This document shows positions 11,501 through 23,500 of a stretch of 64,000 nt of DNA, one piece after another. The notes below the pieces were generated by a model. That model saw only the letters and a program-made list of their open reading frames with translations. It was not told the origin of the DNA and ran no database searches. Made by a program: the position numbers and the translations under genes. The stretch comes from Takifugu bimaculatus (taxonomy: Eukaryota > Chordata > Actinopteri > Tetraodontiformes > Tetraodontidae): positions 8,083,442-8,147,441 of the forward strand of contig CP034989.1 in the NCBI GenBank assembly GCA_004026145.2. The letters are read 5' to 3'. Every line of letters starts with the position of its first letter. Within the stretch, counting starts at the first letter, position 1.

Positions 11501-14500
11501 TTTCTCTCCCCACTGACTGAACGGGACCTTTGAGTGGTGCCGAGGAGCTGCTGTTTGGACCTCGAAGCGCTGCACGTTGGCTCCTCGGGAATGCCGAGTA
11601 TGTGTGTTGGACAGACAATCGGACGACTCTGTCAGCCAGCTCCAGCTTCCTGGGTGGCCTCAGCACCCGGGAACGACACCTTAGCTTCCATCTGAGATGT
11701 GTAAGCGCACCCGGTCTATACTGTCTGTCGTCAAACTCGTCCTCAGCCACGGAGACGGGTCGGTTTTCCCTCTAGAACATCGACTCCCTGAGTTACTCCT
11801 CCAGCCCGGACAGCTTTTGGGGTTGTTTGGATAAAGAGGAATGGTACTTGGCACCAGCTGAAGGCTCCTCCCACCAGCTGCCACGGACGGGGCAGGTTTC
11901 CTCAGCACTGAGAGGATTAGCATGGGCTTGCTTTCATGCTAGCCCATCATGTGGTAAGGGAATAGATGGGGTGGGTTGTAAATGACCCCCTCTTTAAGGT
12001 CCTGGAACCTTCTGGCTCACAAGGAAACTGTTCCTCCTCCTCCAGAAGCTAACATTATTAGACGCTAACCCGTATCGTTGCCCCACGCTGACTTCACAAC
12101 CCTTCCCTGCTCATGCATTTTCACTTGGCTAACAGCAGGGGGCGTCTCATAAACCGCAGCTCTTCTCACGTCCGTCCCTTCTGTCCTCCATAAACGTGTC
12201 CACAGTCCAATAATTTGATTAGTCTCAGTGAAAATAATAGCAGGCTTCCGTGCAAACCTTCATCCCGCCAACTTTACCCGGAATTATCGCGTCCGATGCT
12301 ATTAGAGTCATCGCCAGTGTCTTTCTGTGAAGCTGCACCACACTGAAGAGATTTTTCCATCACTCTGTGTTTGGATAATCTGGTCAAAATGTTCATATTT
12401 TCAATCCTTTTGAATACGTGAAGACCTGAGCTGTAACCAAATGCAGGAGACACGTTAGCGTTAGCAGGATGCAACGCTAAAGAGCCGCCATGAGGAATTG
12501 GCCACGTCCTCTATGCCGACAGGAAATGAAAGCTAGCTTAGCCCTGTTTTCCTAGCGTTCCTCTAATAGCTGGGGATGGACTTTGATGCGAACGGGCCGT
12601 TTCTCTTTGTGAGGCGCGGTTCCTGCGGCTTACAGGGAATATCGCCGGCGCCAAAGTAGCATCTCGGCTAAGAAACACGTGACGGTTAGCTCATCTTTAA
12701 CCAGAGTCAGAGAGACAGCGTCTCCCCCCTGTCCTCTGTGACACCAGCTGGGGTCAACTGGCACCGTTTCCTCAGACCTCAGTGGCGCTCTTATCCAGAT
12801 CCCACATTCTCATCCAATTTTGATGATGCGTCCCAACAACAAACCGCTCCTTGTACGGAGCGCCTGCAGCAGAGCCGCGGACGTGTTGGCGGCCGCGGGC
12901 GGCAAACAGTCAGAGGCCACATCGTTGCTGTGTAATCACAGAAAGGAAAGCAGAGCCGGAGCGGAGTGCGCTCTAATCCTTTTAAATTGCAACCATTCCC
13001 ATGCAGGCGGCGGCGACAGTTCCCTCTCTTTTTTGGCCGCCGCCGCCGCCGGAGGAGAGTCGGCAGCTCGTTGCCCCTCGCTGGAGTCTGTGCCCACGAG
13101 CAATCAGTCGTGTTTCCACCAGGCTGAGCTTCCTTCCGCACCAACCACAGCTGGTGGTTTTCTAAAGAACGAGCAGAAAGCAGAACCGGCTGACAGGAAG
13201 CGACGGGTTTTATTAAATTAAACCATCCGGCAAAGCTTCAGCCTGCTTGGAAGTTCACCCGGTGCCGGCGGCCGTGATGTCGCGAGGATGTTGGGATGGA
13301 AGCCTCACAAAATACCATTAAATGTCAATTTAGATTTGCTCTTATTTTTTTTAAAAACACTCCAAAAATAACAGATTTATGAGCCAAATCTTGAAAGAGG
13401 CATGCTACGCTAGTCATGCTACGCTAGTCATGCTATGCTAGTCATGCTACGCTAGGCTATGCTATAAATAGATCAATGCAACGTGCAGTAGCATTGACAC
13501 GTGAACAACAGCACAGAGACAGAACATCTGGCTAACACACCAAGTTAGCGTAGCAGCAGTAGCTTTTAGGTGTGACGGGACGATCGGACGCTCCCTAAAG
13601 GAATCCCAGGGCAGCGCCACTTCCAGACCGGTTTCCAGCAGCTCCTTCATTTCCTCTGAGCGACGTGGTGAATGGGTTCGGACCCCGTGAGGCCTCTGGC
13701 AGCAGAAAGCTACCTGCTGGGTAATATCGGACCGCCGGCGCTCCGACAAAAGGCTTTTGTGCGCCTTCCGCTCGACCACCTCCCAACGGAGCAGCCTGGG
13801 CCTCCAGGCCCGCCTCGCCCCTCCTTCAGGTGCCGGATCGTGCTGGACCGCTCCAGACCAAAGCCTAAAAGCCCGAGACGGTCGTGCTGTGAGGTCCTCG
13901 GGGGGGTCGTCGGTCTACTGGTTTCCCTTACAGTAAAAGTCTCATTCACACTAATTTTTCCCAGCCAGCTGATCCGATGTGATAAGACTGGCTGCTGGAC
14001 GGGCTCGGGAACGTCTCCGCCTGGGGTCCACGTGTGATCGGGACGTGAGGAATGTCCATTAAAGTCATGGCTCATGGAGCTCATGTGTGCAGATGTGACT
14101 ACAAAACAAGGTTCTGTTTCTGATGAAGAGTCGCTGCCGTGAGGTTGCAGCTCTGGAATTTGGACCGGAGGACGTGGCTGTGAGCAGCTGGCACGGGTTC
14201 TGGAAATTCTCCTTCCTGAGGATTCCAACCTTTGCGCTGCGACTTGGACGTGCGTGAACTGTCACTCAGACATATGGACCGAGTCTTCCAGGTGCTCCGT
14301 CTGGCCAACTCTGATGTTTGTGTGACGCCCTGAAAGCGGAGCGCTGGCGAGGATCCCGTCCGGAATTTCGAGAGAGCCTTTTTTCCCTCCTTGTTTTTCG
14401 GATTCTTAGTAGAGCTGAGCCTGATCCCGGTGACACACCCACAGGCTCAACTGGACCTTGGCCCCAGAGACGGAAAATGAAAGTGTTCAATTTCCCCCCG

Positions 14501-17500
14501 CTGAGAAAACAATCCGACTGTCGCCCAAATATTAAAACCGTTGCTTCCCGCCGGCGCCCTCGGAACATTGTTGGTTTCCTGGAGGGCTCAGGTCAGAACT
14601 GGAGTGTCAGAAAACGCATCATCTATAAAAGTAACTACTGGTTCTGGTTCCATATTTAGACTCACCCGAGGCGGCACCGCGCGCTGCGGTTAGCGCGGTT
14701 GCCTCATCCTGACATTCCGAGACTTATTCCAGTTAGCACTGAATCAGGTTTGTTTCCTGTTTCCTCCCACAGTCCACAAACACACGTTAGCTGGGAGAGG
14801 CTTGTGTCCTGTGAGGGACTGATTCCTTCCTTATTTGTCCACTAGCGGCTGCTTTTATCCTTTCGTTAGCCGCTAGCCAATGTGGTTTGCGTTTGCTGCG
14901 GTGGTGAAGCTCCACAACAATAAGACAACAACATCAACAACAACAACCAAAAGCCACAATCAACAGCGCAGTTAGCTAAACAAATCCTGTTTTAGCTCCA
15001 ACCGCCAGACTTTGATTCAGCCGCAGGGATTGTTTACGGCTTTTTCCACAGCCGGAACCCAGAAGATTCTGTGGTCCACGTCCAGGATTCGGGATTATGG
15101 ACTCAAAGGTGTTCATGAATCACCTGCGTTTAGTTGAATTCTTTTTGTTCTTAAATCTGCCTGTTTTATTTTAGCTGTTAGCCAGAATGTAGCATTTATT
15201 CAGCCTCTATGGCGTTCCCCAGGCGTCGCTCCCGGTGTTATCCCCTCCAACGAACGTTCCTCATCAAACATGTGGAGTGGGTGACTTGGTTTAAACACTT
15301 TTCCCCCCATTGAGGCTTAGAGAGAAAGTGGAGGGCCCTGTTTGGAGGGAATAAAAGAGTTTAGGAGGGTCAGCAGAGGAGAGGGAAGAGGCCTCCTCCT
15401 GTTCTTCTGCAGACTGAAGAAGTGATCAATATTCATGAGTTTGCCTTTGATGGTGCAGCTTCAGAGTCGGTGTCGGCGGAGCGGAACGGGCTGAAAATAA
15501 CCACCAGTGTTCCACAGCCTGTGATCTACTGTAATGAGGAGAAGGTTCTCCTGCTCTGGGACTTTAAATTAACCTCCTTCTCTGTTATGAGGAGGTCTGA
15601 GGCCTCTCCACCAAGAGCTGAGCAGCTCTGAACCTCAGTGGAAGTTCCTCCTGAGTTCTGGGTCTGCTGGTCTCCTCTGTGTTGGTGGACCTGAGCTCAC
15701 TGAGGTGTTTCCTGTCTCCCAGACCTGCAGGCCTCTCAGTCCTTCGAACACTACAGCGTCACAGACGAGGCCATGGACTACAGGATCCTGCACATGGACG
15801 AGGACCAGGACAGGATGTATGTGGGCTGCAAGGACCACGTCCTCTCCATGGACATCAACAACATCACGCACGGCACGCTGAAGGTCAGCAGGCGCTCTTC
15901 GCCGTTTCCATTTGACGCTCTCCCACACTCCAGCTAGCTCATTTGTCAGGAAGGAGCGGCTCAAAAATTGCTCGAGCTGCCGTCATTTTCGCAATTTATG
16001 CAAATTGGCGCACGTCTACTGCCATTAGAGCGGCGCTGAGGTCACCGGGAACGTTCCGAGCCGGCTGGCGTGCGATGAAGAAGAGATCTTCGGCATAATT
16101 GACAGCCGTGAAGCGCGTAAACAGATGGGGGAGCGTTTAGGGCCCCCTGGGGAGCGCCGCGCTACATCCATTACGTTGCTTGATCCAGCCATCAGGAGCC
16201 CTTTGAGCGGGTTTTCACACGCAGGTGCTGGAGCTCTCGCAGCATTCCGATTGTTCCGGTTCCACTGGGGTTCTCTGGGTTCTGTCGCCCTAAACACGTT
16301 CTCTTTGTTGATCTGTCTCTTGTTAACGTGTCTCCTCAGTTATTCTGGCCGGCGTCAACAGCCAAGATAGACGAGTGCCAAATGGCGGGAAAAGACCCCA
16401 CGGTAAGTTTTGCTACCCGCTAGCAGATGACGCGAAGCTAACAGTGCTAAAAGGAGAGTGTGGGGCTGCTATGCTACTCCTGAATGTAGAGTGAGTTCAA
16501 GCTTCGTTGAAGCTGTAAAAAGGTCAGAAATATGAAGTGATGGATCAGGTTATTAGCATGTTTGCTATGACTCATGCTATGACTCACACACAAACCCTCG
16601 TGCTCGTCCCACTTCGTGTGCATGTTCAAGGCCGAGGGTTTAGTCAGCTGTTCGCGGATCCATTCCTCAAAGTCAGCCTCCCGCGGAACCGTCCCTGCCG
16701 CCTCCTGGGACTTCCCCCTCCCATCTGAGTCCGGGGCCGCAGATGTCCACTGGCCGCCGACTTCCTCTCCGCGTCGCAGCAATTTGTCGGGACGAGAGCG
16801 AAGGCCCGTTGGGGGGAGGGGGGCAGCGGGGCTCGGAAGAAAAATAAACCAGTAGAATCAAAGCTGGCAAATGGGACGCGACTCATTGAGGATACATAGC
16901 TGAGGCTTGAGCGGCGCTCGTTAGCCGCAACAAGAGCTAATGAAGACATACAGGAGGACCCAGGGGACCAACTCCTCCATTACGCTGTTTTCCTGCTAAT
17001 TGGGTTGTTCTGGGATAAATGCAGCTGCCTTAAGGAGCAGAGAAACTCTCAAAGGAGACGCTAATTTAGGTGAATCCCCGTTTTTTCATCAGAGCGAGGA
17101 TCCATGTTTTCCTGCAGCTGAACCAGGAGGAGGAAGCTGAGTCACGGTCAGTTCTGCTGCTCTGACTCATGTTGAGGTTCTGAAGGGCCCAGTTGCGCCC
17201 CTGCTCCTCTCCCTCTCTGCTGTGTTTCTCCACATTCCCATTTTCTGTCTCCTGCCATGAAGTTCTCCGATAAGATCTGAGCTGATACCAGCTGGTCGAG
17301 GTTCTGGTATTCCTGCCGACTTTCCTCGCTACTCTCACGCTCCCTGTGAATTTCTGTCTCACGGAACCGGATACTTGAGGAGCGATAAACCTGCTCTCAA
17401 ATATCCCCCTCCAGTCCCCTACTTTCACTTTCCCTTCCACTCTTGACCTTTCCTTGTCTCTCTCTGTATTTTCCAGCACGGCTGTGGGAATTTCATCCGA

Positions 17501-20500
17501 GTGGTGCAGCCTTATAACCGGACCCATCTCTTCATGTGCGGCAGCGGCGCCTACAGTCCGGTCTGCGTCTACATCAACAGGGGCCGCAGACCTGAGGTGG
17601 GGACACCAGAACTGGCCCAGAATCTTGTTCTTATATCGCCCTCTTTAGAGCGTTAGCCAAAACATCAAAGGATCAAAGTGCATATGAAAGTTGAGAAGCA
17701 CTGTTCTCAAATCAGCTGACCAGCTAGCTTAGATATGTCATGTAAAGGTTAGCTGATGCTAGTTTTCTGTCTGCGGTATTCCCAACTTTTATGTGGGAGT
17801 CCTGGGTTTTGGTGTCATCCTAAAAGAGAAGGAAACAGCTAAAATGGAAGTCTGGTTTCCCAAACAACGCATCAGGGCAGACATCCAGCAGAACAGAGTC
17901 CAGGTTTATCCGCGGAGTTCCAGCACGCTGCCAGATGCTAATAAGCAGGGAGCGCGCTGCCAGCTGAGGCTGCTTCCACACCGCACTGACGCTCCGTCTG
18001 CAAAGTTCAGGCCAGAAACTGGAAAGACTCCGTCCCCTTGCAGAACAGCAGAAGAACCGTCCAGGAAGTTTCTGCCTTTGATCAGATCCAAACCGGAGAG
18101 AAACAGGAAGGAAGGATGAAGAGTTTCCTGTCGACAACAACGACAGATGGGATATTCTTTTCAATGTCCTAACTTGTCCTACGAAGCTAACTTCCTGTTT
18201 CCTCTGCGGCAGGAACAAGTTTTCCTCATTGACTCAAAGACCGAATCTGGGAAGGGGAGATGTTCCTTCAACCCTCGGGTCAACACCGTGTCCAGTCATG
18301 CTCAGTAGGTGCCTCTGTGCTCCATTTCTATAAACCTAGCTTTGTTGCTATGTGCCTGGTGGCAACACATACTAGCTGCTGCTTTTTTACAGTGTAGCAT
18401 AACAATGAATCACGCTAATGACTCACAGCGTAGCCCAGAAATTACCATCATGTCTATTAGCGCTGCTAGCTTGGTCAGCCATTGCCAAGGACGATGCTCA
18501 TGCCGGTAATCAACACTTGGTTGCTCAGATGAACAACTTTTAGAGATATTTCTAACGCCAGCAGTATCTGCAGCATGTTGGTAGCTTAAAACCCCCGACA
18601 CAAAGGGGCTTAAAATGAGGCTAATGCTAAAGACGATACGTCGAGTTAGCAGCTTGGGAAATGAGGCGCGGTTGGGATAGCTGAAAACTAAAGAAAAGAA
18701 GAAAGTTCAGCGAAAAACGAGCCAAAGTCGAAGCCAAATAATTCAAACAGACGACAAAATGGGAAAAATCTGCTCTCCTTGGCGGTCTGGATCCCCCTGA
18801 GCCGTCAACTTCTCCTCGGACCAGCTTGGACGTGTGCCTCGTACCCCTAATCCTCCCCTAACTGGCACCACATCCTCCAGAAAGTGATGAAGTGACAAAG
18901 ACGAGGCGTTGAAAAGCAAGAGATTGTGCAGCCTGTTATTACGCCATAAAGCCGTCGACAGTGCTAAGCTAGCGAACTCGCGGTGAACTCTGGGCGATCC
19001 GGATCACTGACTGGATGCATGTGTGAACGCGTCCTCTAGATCAGGAGCTTTTCTCCGGCATGTACATCGACTTCATGGGGACAGGACGCCGCCATCTTCA
19101 GGAGCCTGACCAGGAGGAACGCCGTGAGGACGGACCAACACAACTCCAAGTGGCTGAGCGGTGATTCCACGCACGGATTCACATGGAAAACCCTCTGGGT
19201 TTTACCGTTTTTGACCTCTTCCGATGCTGCTTTCAGAGCCGATATTTATCGACGCCCACCTGATCCCCGACGGCTCGGACCCCAACGACAGCAAGCTCTA
19301 CTTTTTCTTCCGCGAGAGGCTGACGGACAACAGCGGGAACACTAAGAACATCCACACCATGGTGGCCAGAGTCTGTCCGGTGAGGCGTTTTCCGTTGGTC
19401 TAGATCCAAATAAAGTGTGTTTTGTCGCCACGTTACCGCGTGTGGCCTCGTGCACAGAATGACATCGGGGGACAGCGCAGCCTGGTGAACAAGTGGACCA
19501 CCTTCCTGAAGGCCAGGATGGTGTGCTCGGTCCTGGAGGAAGACGGGACGGAGACTCACTTTGACGAGCTGGGTGAGTTCAGCCTGACCTTTCGTGTTTT
19601 CGGAAAATCGGTTTCCTGAATTCGCCGTCTGGTTCCAGAGTTTCCAGTGATTCATTTCTCCGTAAACACTCCCTTTGCTTGGTCTGGATCGAAGCTGCAG
19701 CTCTTTTTTATAACAGCTGCTCTATTGTTTTGGGTTTGTCTTGACTTCTTCCCCAATATTTTGAAGTCTTGAGCGTACTCAGACCTCGGCATCGACTCAC
19801 CTGAGTGCAGGAAATGAGCGTCACCTGTGTGAAAACCTGTGTTCTCCCTTTTCAGAGAGCATGTTTTTGCTGGAAACCGACCACCCCAAAGGTCTGTTGG
19901 TGTTTGGGGTCTTTACATCCACGAGGTAAGACCCACAGCCGCCGAGCCAATGCTAACATTAGCGCAGGCCGCAGAATTTGGGATTTCTTTTTTTGTAGCA
20001 AATTGGATATTAGAACAAAAGAGAAAAGGCGCTCTATTAAAAACTACTCTGTCTGGTTAGCTCAGCGGTCAAAGGGAATATCAAGCAGATCCTCGGATTC
20101 CCCACAAAGTGTCACGATTTGCATTAAGCTAGGTTAGCGCCCTGACTTTAATATCGGCGTTTGGTCTCTTCAGCTCTGTGTTTAAAGGCTCGGCGGTGTG
20201 TGTGTACAACATGGCCGACATCCTCACCGTCTTCAACGGGCCCTTCGCCCACAGAGACGGACCCAACTTTCAGTGGGTGGCGTTCCAGGGGCGCATTCCT
20301 TACCCAAGGCCAGGAACCGTGAGCAAGATTCCGAATCATTTATGTGCTTGTTGTTGGTTTCAGTGTGAAATCCTCTGATTACTTAAGTAATAATTGTTTT
20401 CCTTTGTTAAATACCTCCGGACCCGGAGTTCAACCCCGCTCCTTTTGCGTCCGCAGTGCCCCGGCGGAGCTTTCACACCTGACATCCAGACAACAAAGGA

Positions 20501-23500
20501 GTTCCCAGACGAGGTGGTGACCTTTGTGCGGAACCATCCGGTCATGTTCAACCCCATCTATCCGGTGGGACGAAGACCTCTGGTAGTTCGGACCAACGCC
20601 GACTACAGATACACGTCGGTGGCGGTGGACCAGGTCACGGCTGCCGACGGCAACTACCAGGTGCTGTTCTTGGGCACAGGTGAGTCCTGCGGTGCTTAAA
20701 AAAAGATTTTGTCTTCTAGCTAATCTGAAGATTGTGCTTTAAAGGTCAATGATTGTTCTGATGTTTATCAGATAAACGGTTTATTTAGGCTGTATAGATC
20801 ACAGACAGGGCAAAGGGACAAGCTCCAGCTAGATTAGATCAACAATACGCAGGTCTTCCTCCCGTCTTTATGGTAACACGTGTTCCATTCTCACTTTAAA
20901 CTCCTTCTGCAGAGCGCCAGCTAAACAGAATAACGCGTTCATTGTCAATTACGCACGGATTTTCGGGCGCATTGTGCACATGTTTGCATTCTGAATCTCA
21001 CACAGCTGCTTGTGTTTATCGCGCTGTTGAGGAGGAGCCAGTTCTGCTCAACGCCGTCCCAGCCCGGAGAAAACGCCGCTTTGTGTGGAGGATGAGGGCC
21101 ACGCTCTTATCGGGCCTTTCCAGGAGTGGCGACTCCACATTCCCAAGACACAAATACTCACTGACAATGACCGCGGTCGTTTCTGGCCTTTTCCTGGCCC
21201 TCGTGGAGGCTTACTGCAGAGTTCTTATAGAGGAATTTCCAGAAACTTGAATTGAAAAGCAAACACTTGAAGAAGAACACAATCTTGTAGCTGTGTTGCT
21301 CAACAGCAACCAAATAAAACAACCCCAAAGTCAAATCCAAAGTTTCATACATTTTTTTTGTTTGGTATTCATACTGTGGGCCGGATTTGACCCTTAGCTG
21401 GGCCAGTTTGGGCCCGCGGGCTCCGGGTTTTATTGCAACTGTAACTCTGTTTGTTTTATGGAAGCGTGCAGACTGTCAAACGTGGCGCGGTACAATCAGC
21501 GCCAGCACATTCTTTTTGCTTTGATGCTGTCTCCGCTCACACACATCTGGATCAATGCTGTGGGTGGTTCCAGCCCCTAAACCGTCTTCTTTGTCCCCCC
21601 CAGACAAAGGTACAGTTCAGAAGGTAATTGTGCTACCGAGCAACGACTCCCTCCATGAAGATCTGATCCTGGAGGAGCTGGAAGTGTTTAAGGTCAGCCC
21701 TCCGCTTTCTAGTCTCTCACTTTCATCACTTTCTTTTCGGCAAAATCAAAGGGAAATAATGGGGGGGGGGGGTGGTAAGGAAGGAGGAGAGGGGGGAGCT
21801 TGGCCAGGACACAAAAGGGGATAAGGCAGAGCCAACAATGGCGGGTGGCATTCAAGAGTTGGCTGTTATTGCTTGAGTGTGGAGTGATGGGAAACATGCA
21901 GGGAAACGCGCTCATTCCAAGAGTCAGGTTGTTGCCAGGGCAACCCTCCACTTCGTCTTTGATGACGGTGTGATCCGCCTGTGATCAAATGACTCCTTTG
22001 ATCCACCAAAGTTTTATGGAACTCTCAAATAAAATATTTAAACTGTAAAAAAAAACATCTGGACAAACATCTTATTAAGACACGGACAATAAATGACAAT
22101 GTTAGCTAAGCTAACAAGTGTGGTTTTCATCATTAGCTTGACTGATCCATCTTCCAGGATGATCCCAATAAGGTGTTTTTCTCTTTTTCTTCCCCCCCAA
22201 AAAATAACGGTGTAATGTTGTTGAGTTATGACGGATGTTTCCATTCTCCTGCTAAGCTATACTAAGGTCAACTAAGCTAGCAACTAATAAAAAGCATTTA
22301 TCCGTCTGTGATTTCAGAATCAAGCTCCGGTCACAAATCTGAGAATATCCTCAAAGAAAGTAAGTATCCCTCCACCCTCCCCCGTCATTATCTAATATGT
22401 TACGCTCTGAACAAAACTCTCCTGCCCTCTATTTGCCCTCCTAGAATTCCCTAATTGCCTCAGCCCCGCACAATTTTCCTGTCAGCTAGCCATTTAAGAA
22501 GAGAAACATGCCCACTGACATTTGAACTGTTTACCTTCGCAGCAACAGCTGTACATCAGCTCCGAGTTCGGGCTGTCGCAGGTCTCGCTGCACCGCTGCC
22601 AGGCTTACGGCTCGGCCTGTGCTGACTGCTGCCTGGCCAGGGACCCGTACTGCGCCTGGGACGGTCTCAGCTGTTCCCGCTTCTACCCCACTGGCAAAAG
22701 GTAGCCCAGAGTTTACAGCGTTCCAGCATGTGGTTCCGCAGATGTATTGAGTTAATGGGAGGAGGCCTTAAGCGTGGACGGAGGATTTTTCTGTGGCAGG
22801 GTGGGGAAAAAAACATACCTTTTGAGGGCTAATGCGCGTTGACACGTGTTGATTAGCGAGCCCGGTCACAGCGGCAGCTCTCCCAAACCTTGGCCAGCGC
22901 TAAAGTATACGTTAGCAAAGAGCGAAGTTTATGTTTTTCTGCTCACGCGTGTTCCCGTGAGACGAGCAGGTTTTTTCACGTTATTGTCGATTCCTTAGTA
23001 GCAACTTAGATAAAACTTGTTTTGAGAGGTTCAGCTGACTGACAACCGGCAGGGTTCAGCTACCAGTCATGCACAGACAAGAAAAACAGTCACATCTTCC
23101 TCATATTGTTTGGCACCAAATCCGTAGTTGTTATTATGTCTCCGAGCTGTGTTTACGCTCCGTTTCTGCCTTTTATAGGAGAAGCCGAAGACAAGACATC
23201 ATGCACGGGAATCCGCTCACGCAGTGTCGAGGATTCAACCTCAAAGGTAATTAAAGCTGAGTTACTGGGGGAAATATAAAAATATTCGTCTCATTAGGCT
23301 AATCCTTGTCAGTAAACCTGCAGGTTTACTTCAACATTTTTGATGTTAGCCGAACAGGTTGGGCGAAGAGCTCATTTCCTCCATCTCCACGTTTTTACAC
23401 CCCTCAGGTTTTTGGACCGACCGTATGGCACCTAGCGCTAATTAGTCCAAACTCTCTCAGGCGCAGAGTGATGTATCGTTTAGCGGCGCGGGGGGGGGGG

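Larger units (their letters stand above)
8639..15722 (+). other. sema3c: sema3c intron after coding exon 1 (7.1 kb)
   Basis: The largest sema3c intron. It holds a perfect DR1 motif at 8991-9003, a 14-bp tandem repeat near 13402 and a decayed SINE near 14.7 kb. Open frames up to 172 codons (13710-14228, minus) look like chance frames: they lack domains and are not bounded by paired splice sites. No nested gene is supported. Confidence 0.6.

Noticed and set aside
13710..14228. 172-codon minus-strand open frame in sema3c intron
   Set aside because: Overlapped by frames on the other strand, low-complexity Pro/Gly/Arg/Ser content, no family resemblance.
20050..20105. tRNA A-box-like word (GGTTAGCTCAGCGGTC) in sema3c intron 9
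   Set aside because: No B-box follows at tRNA spacing. GCTCAGC-type words are common here.
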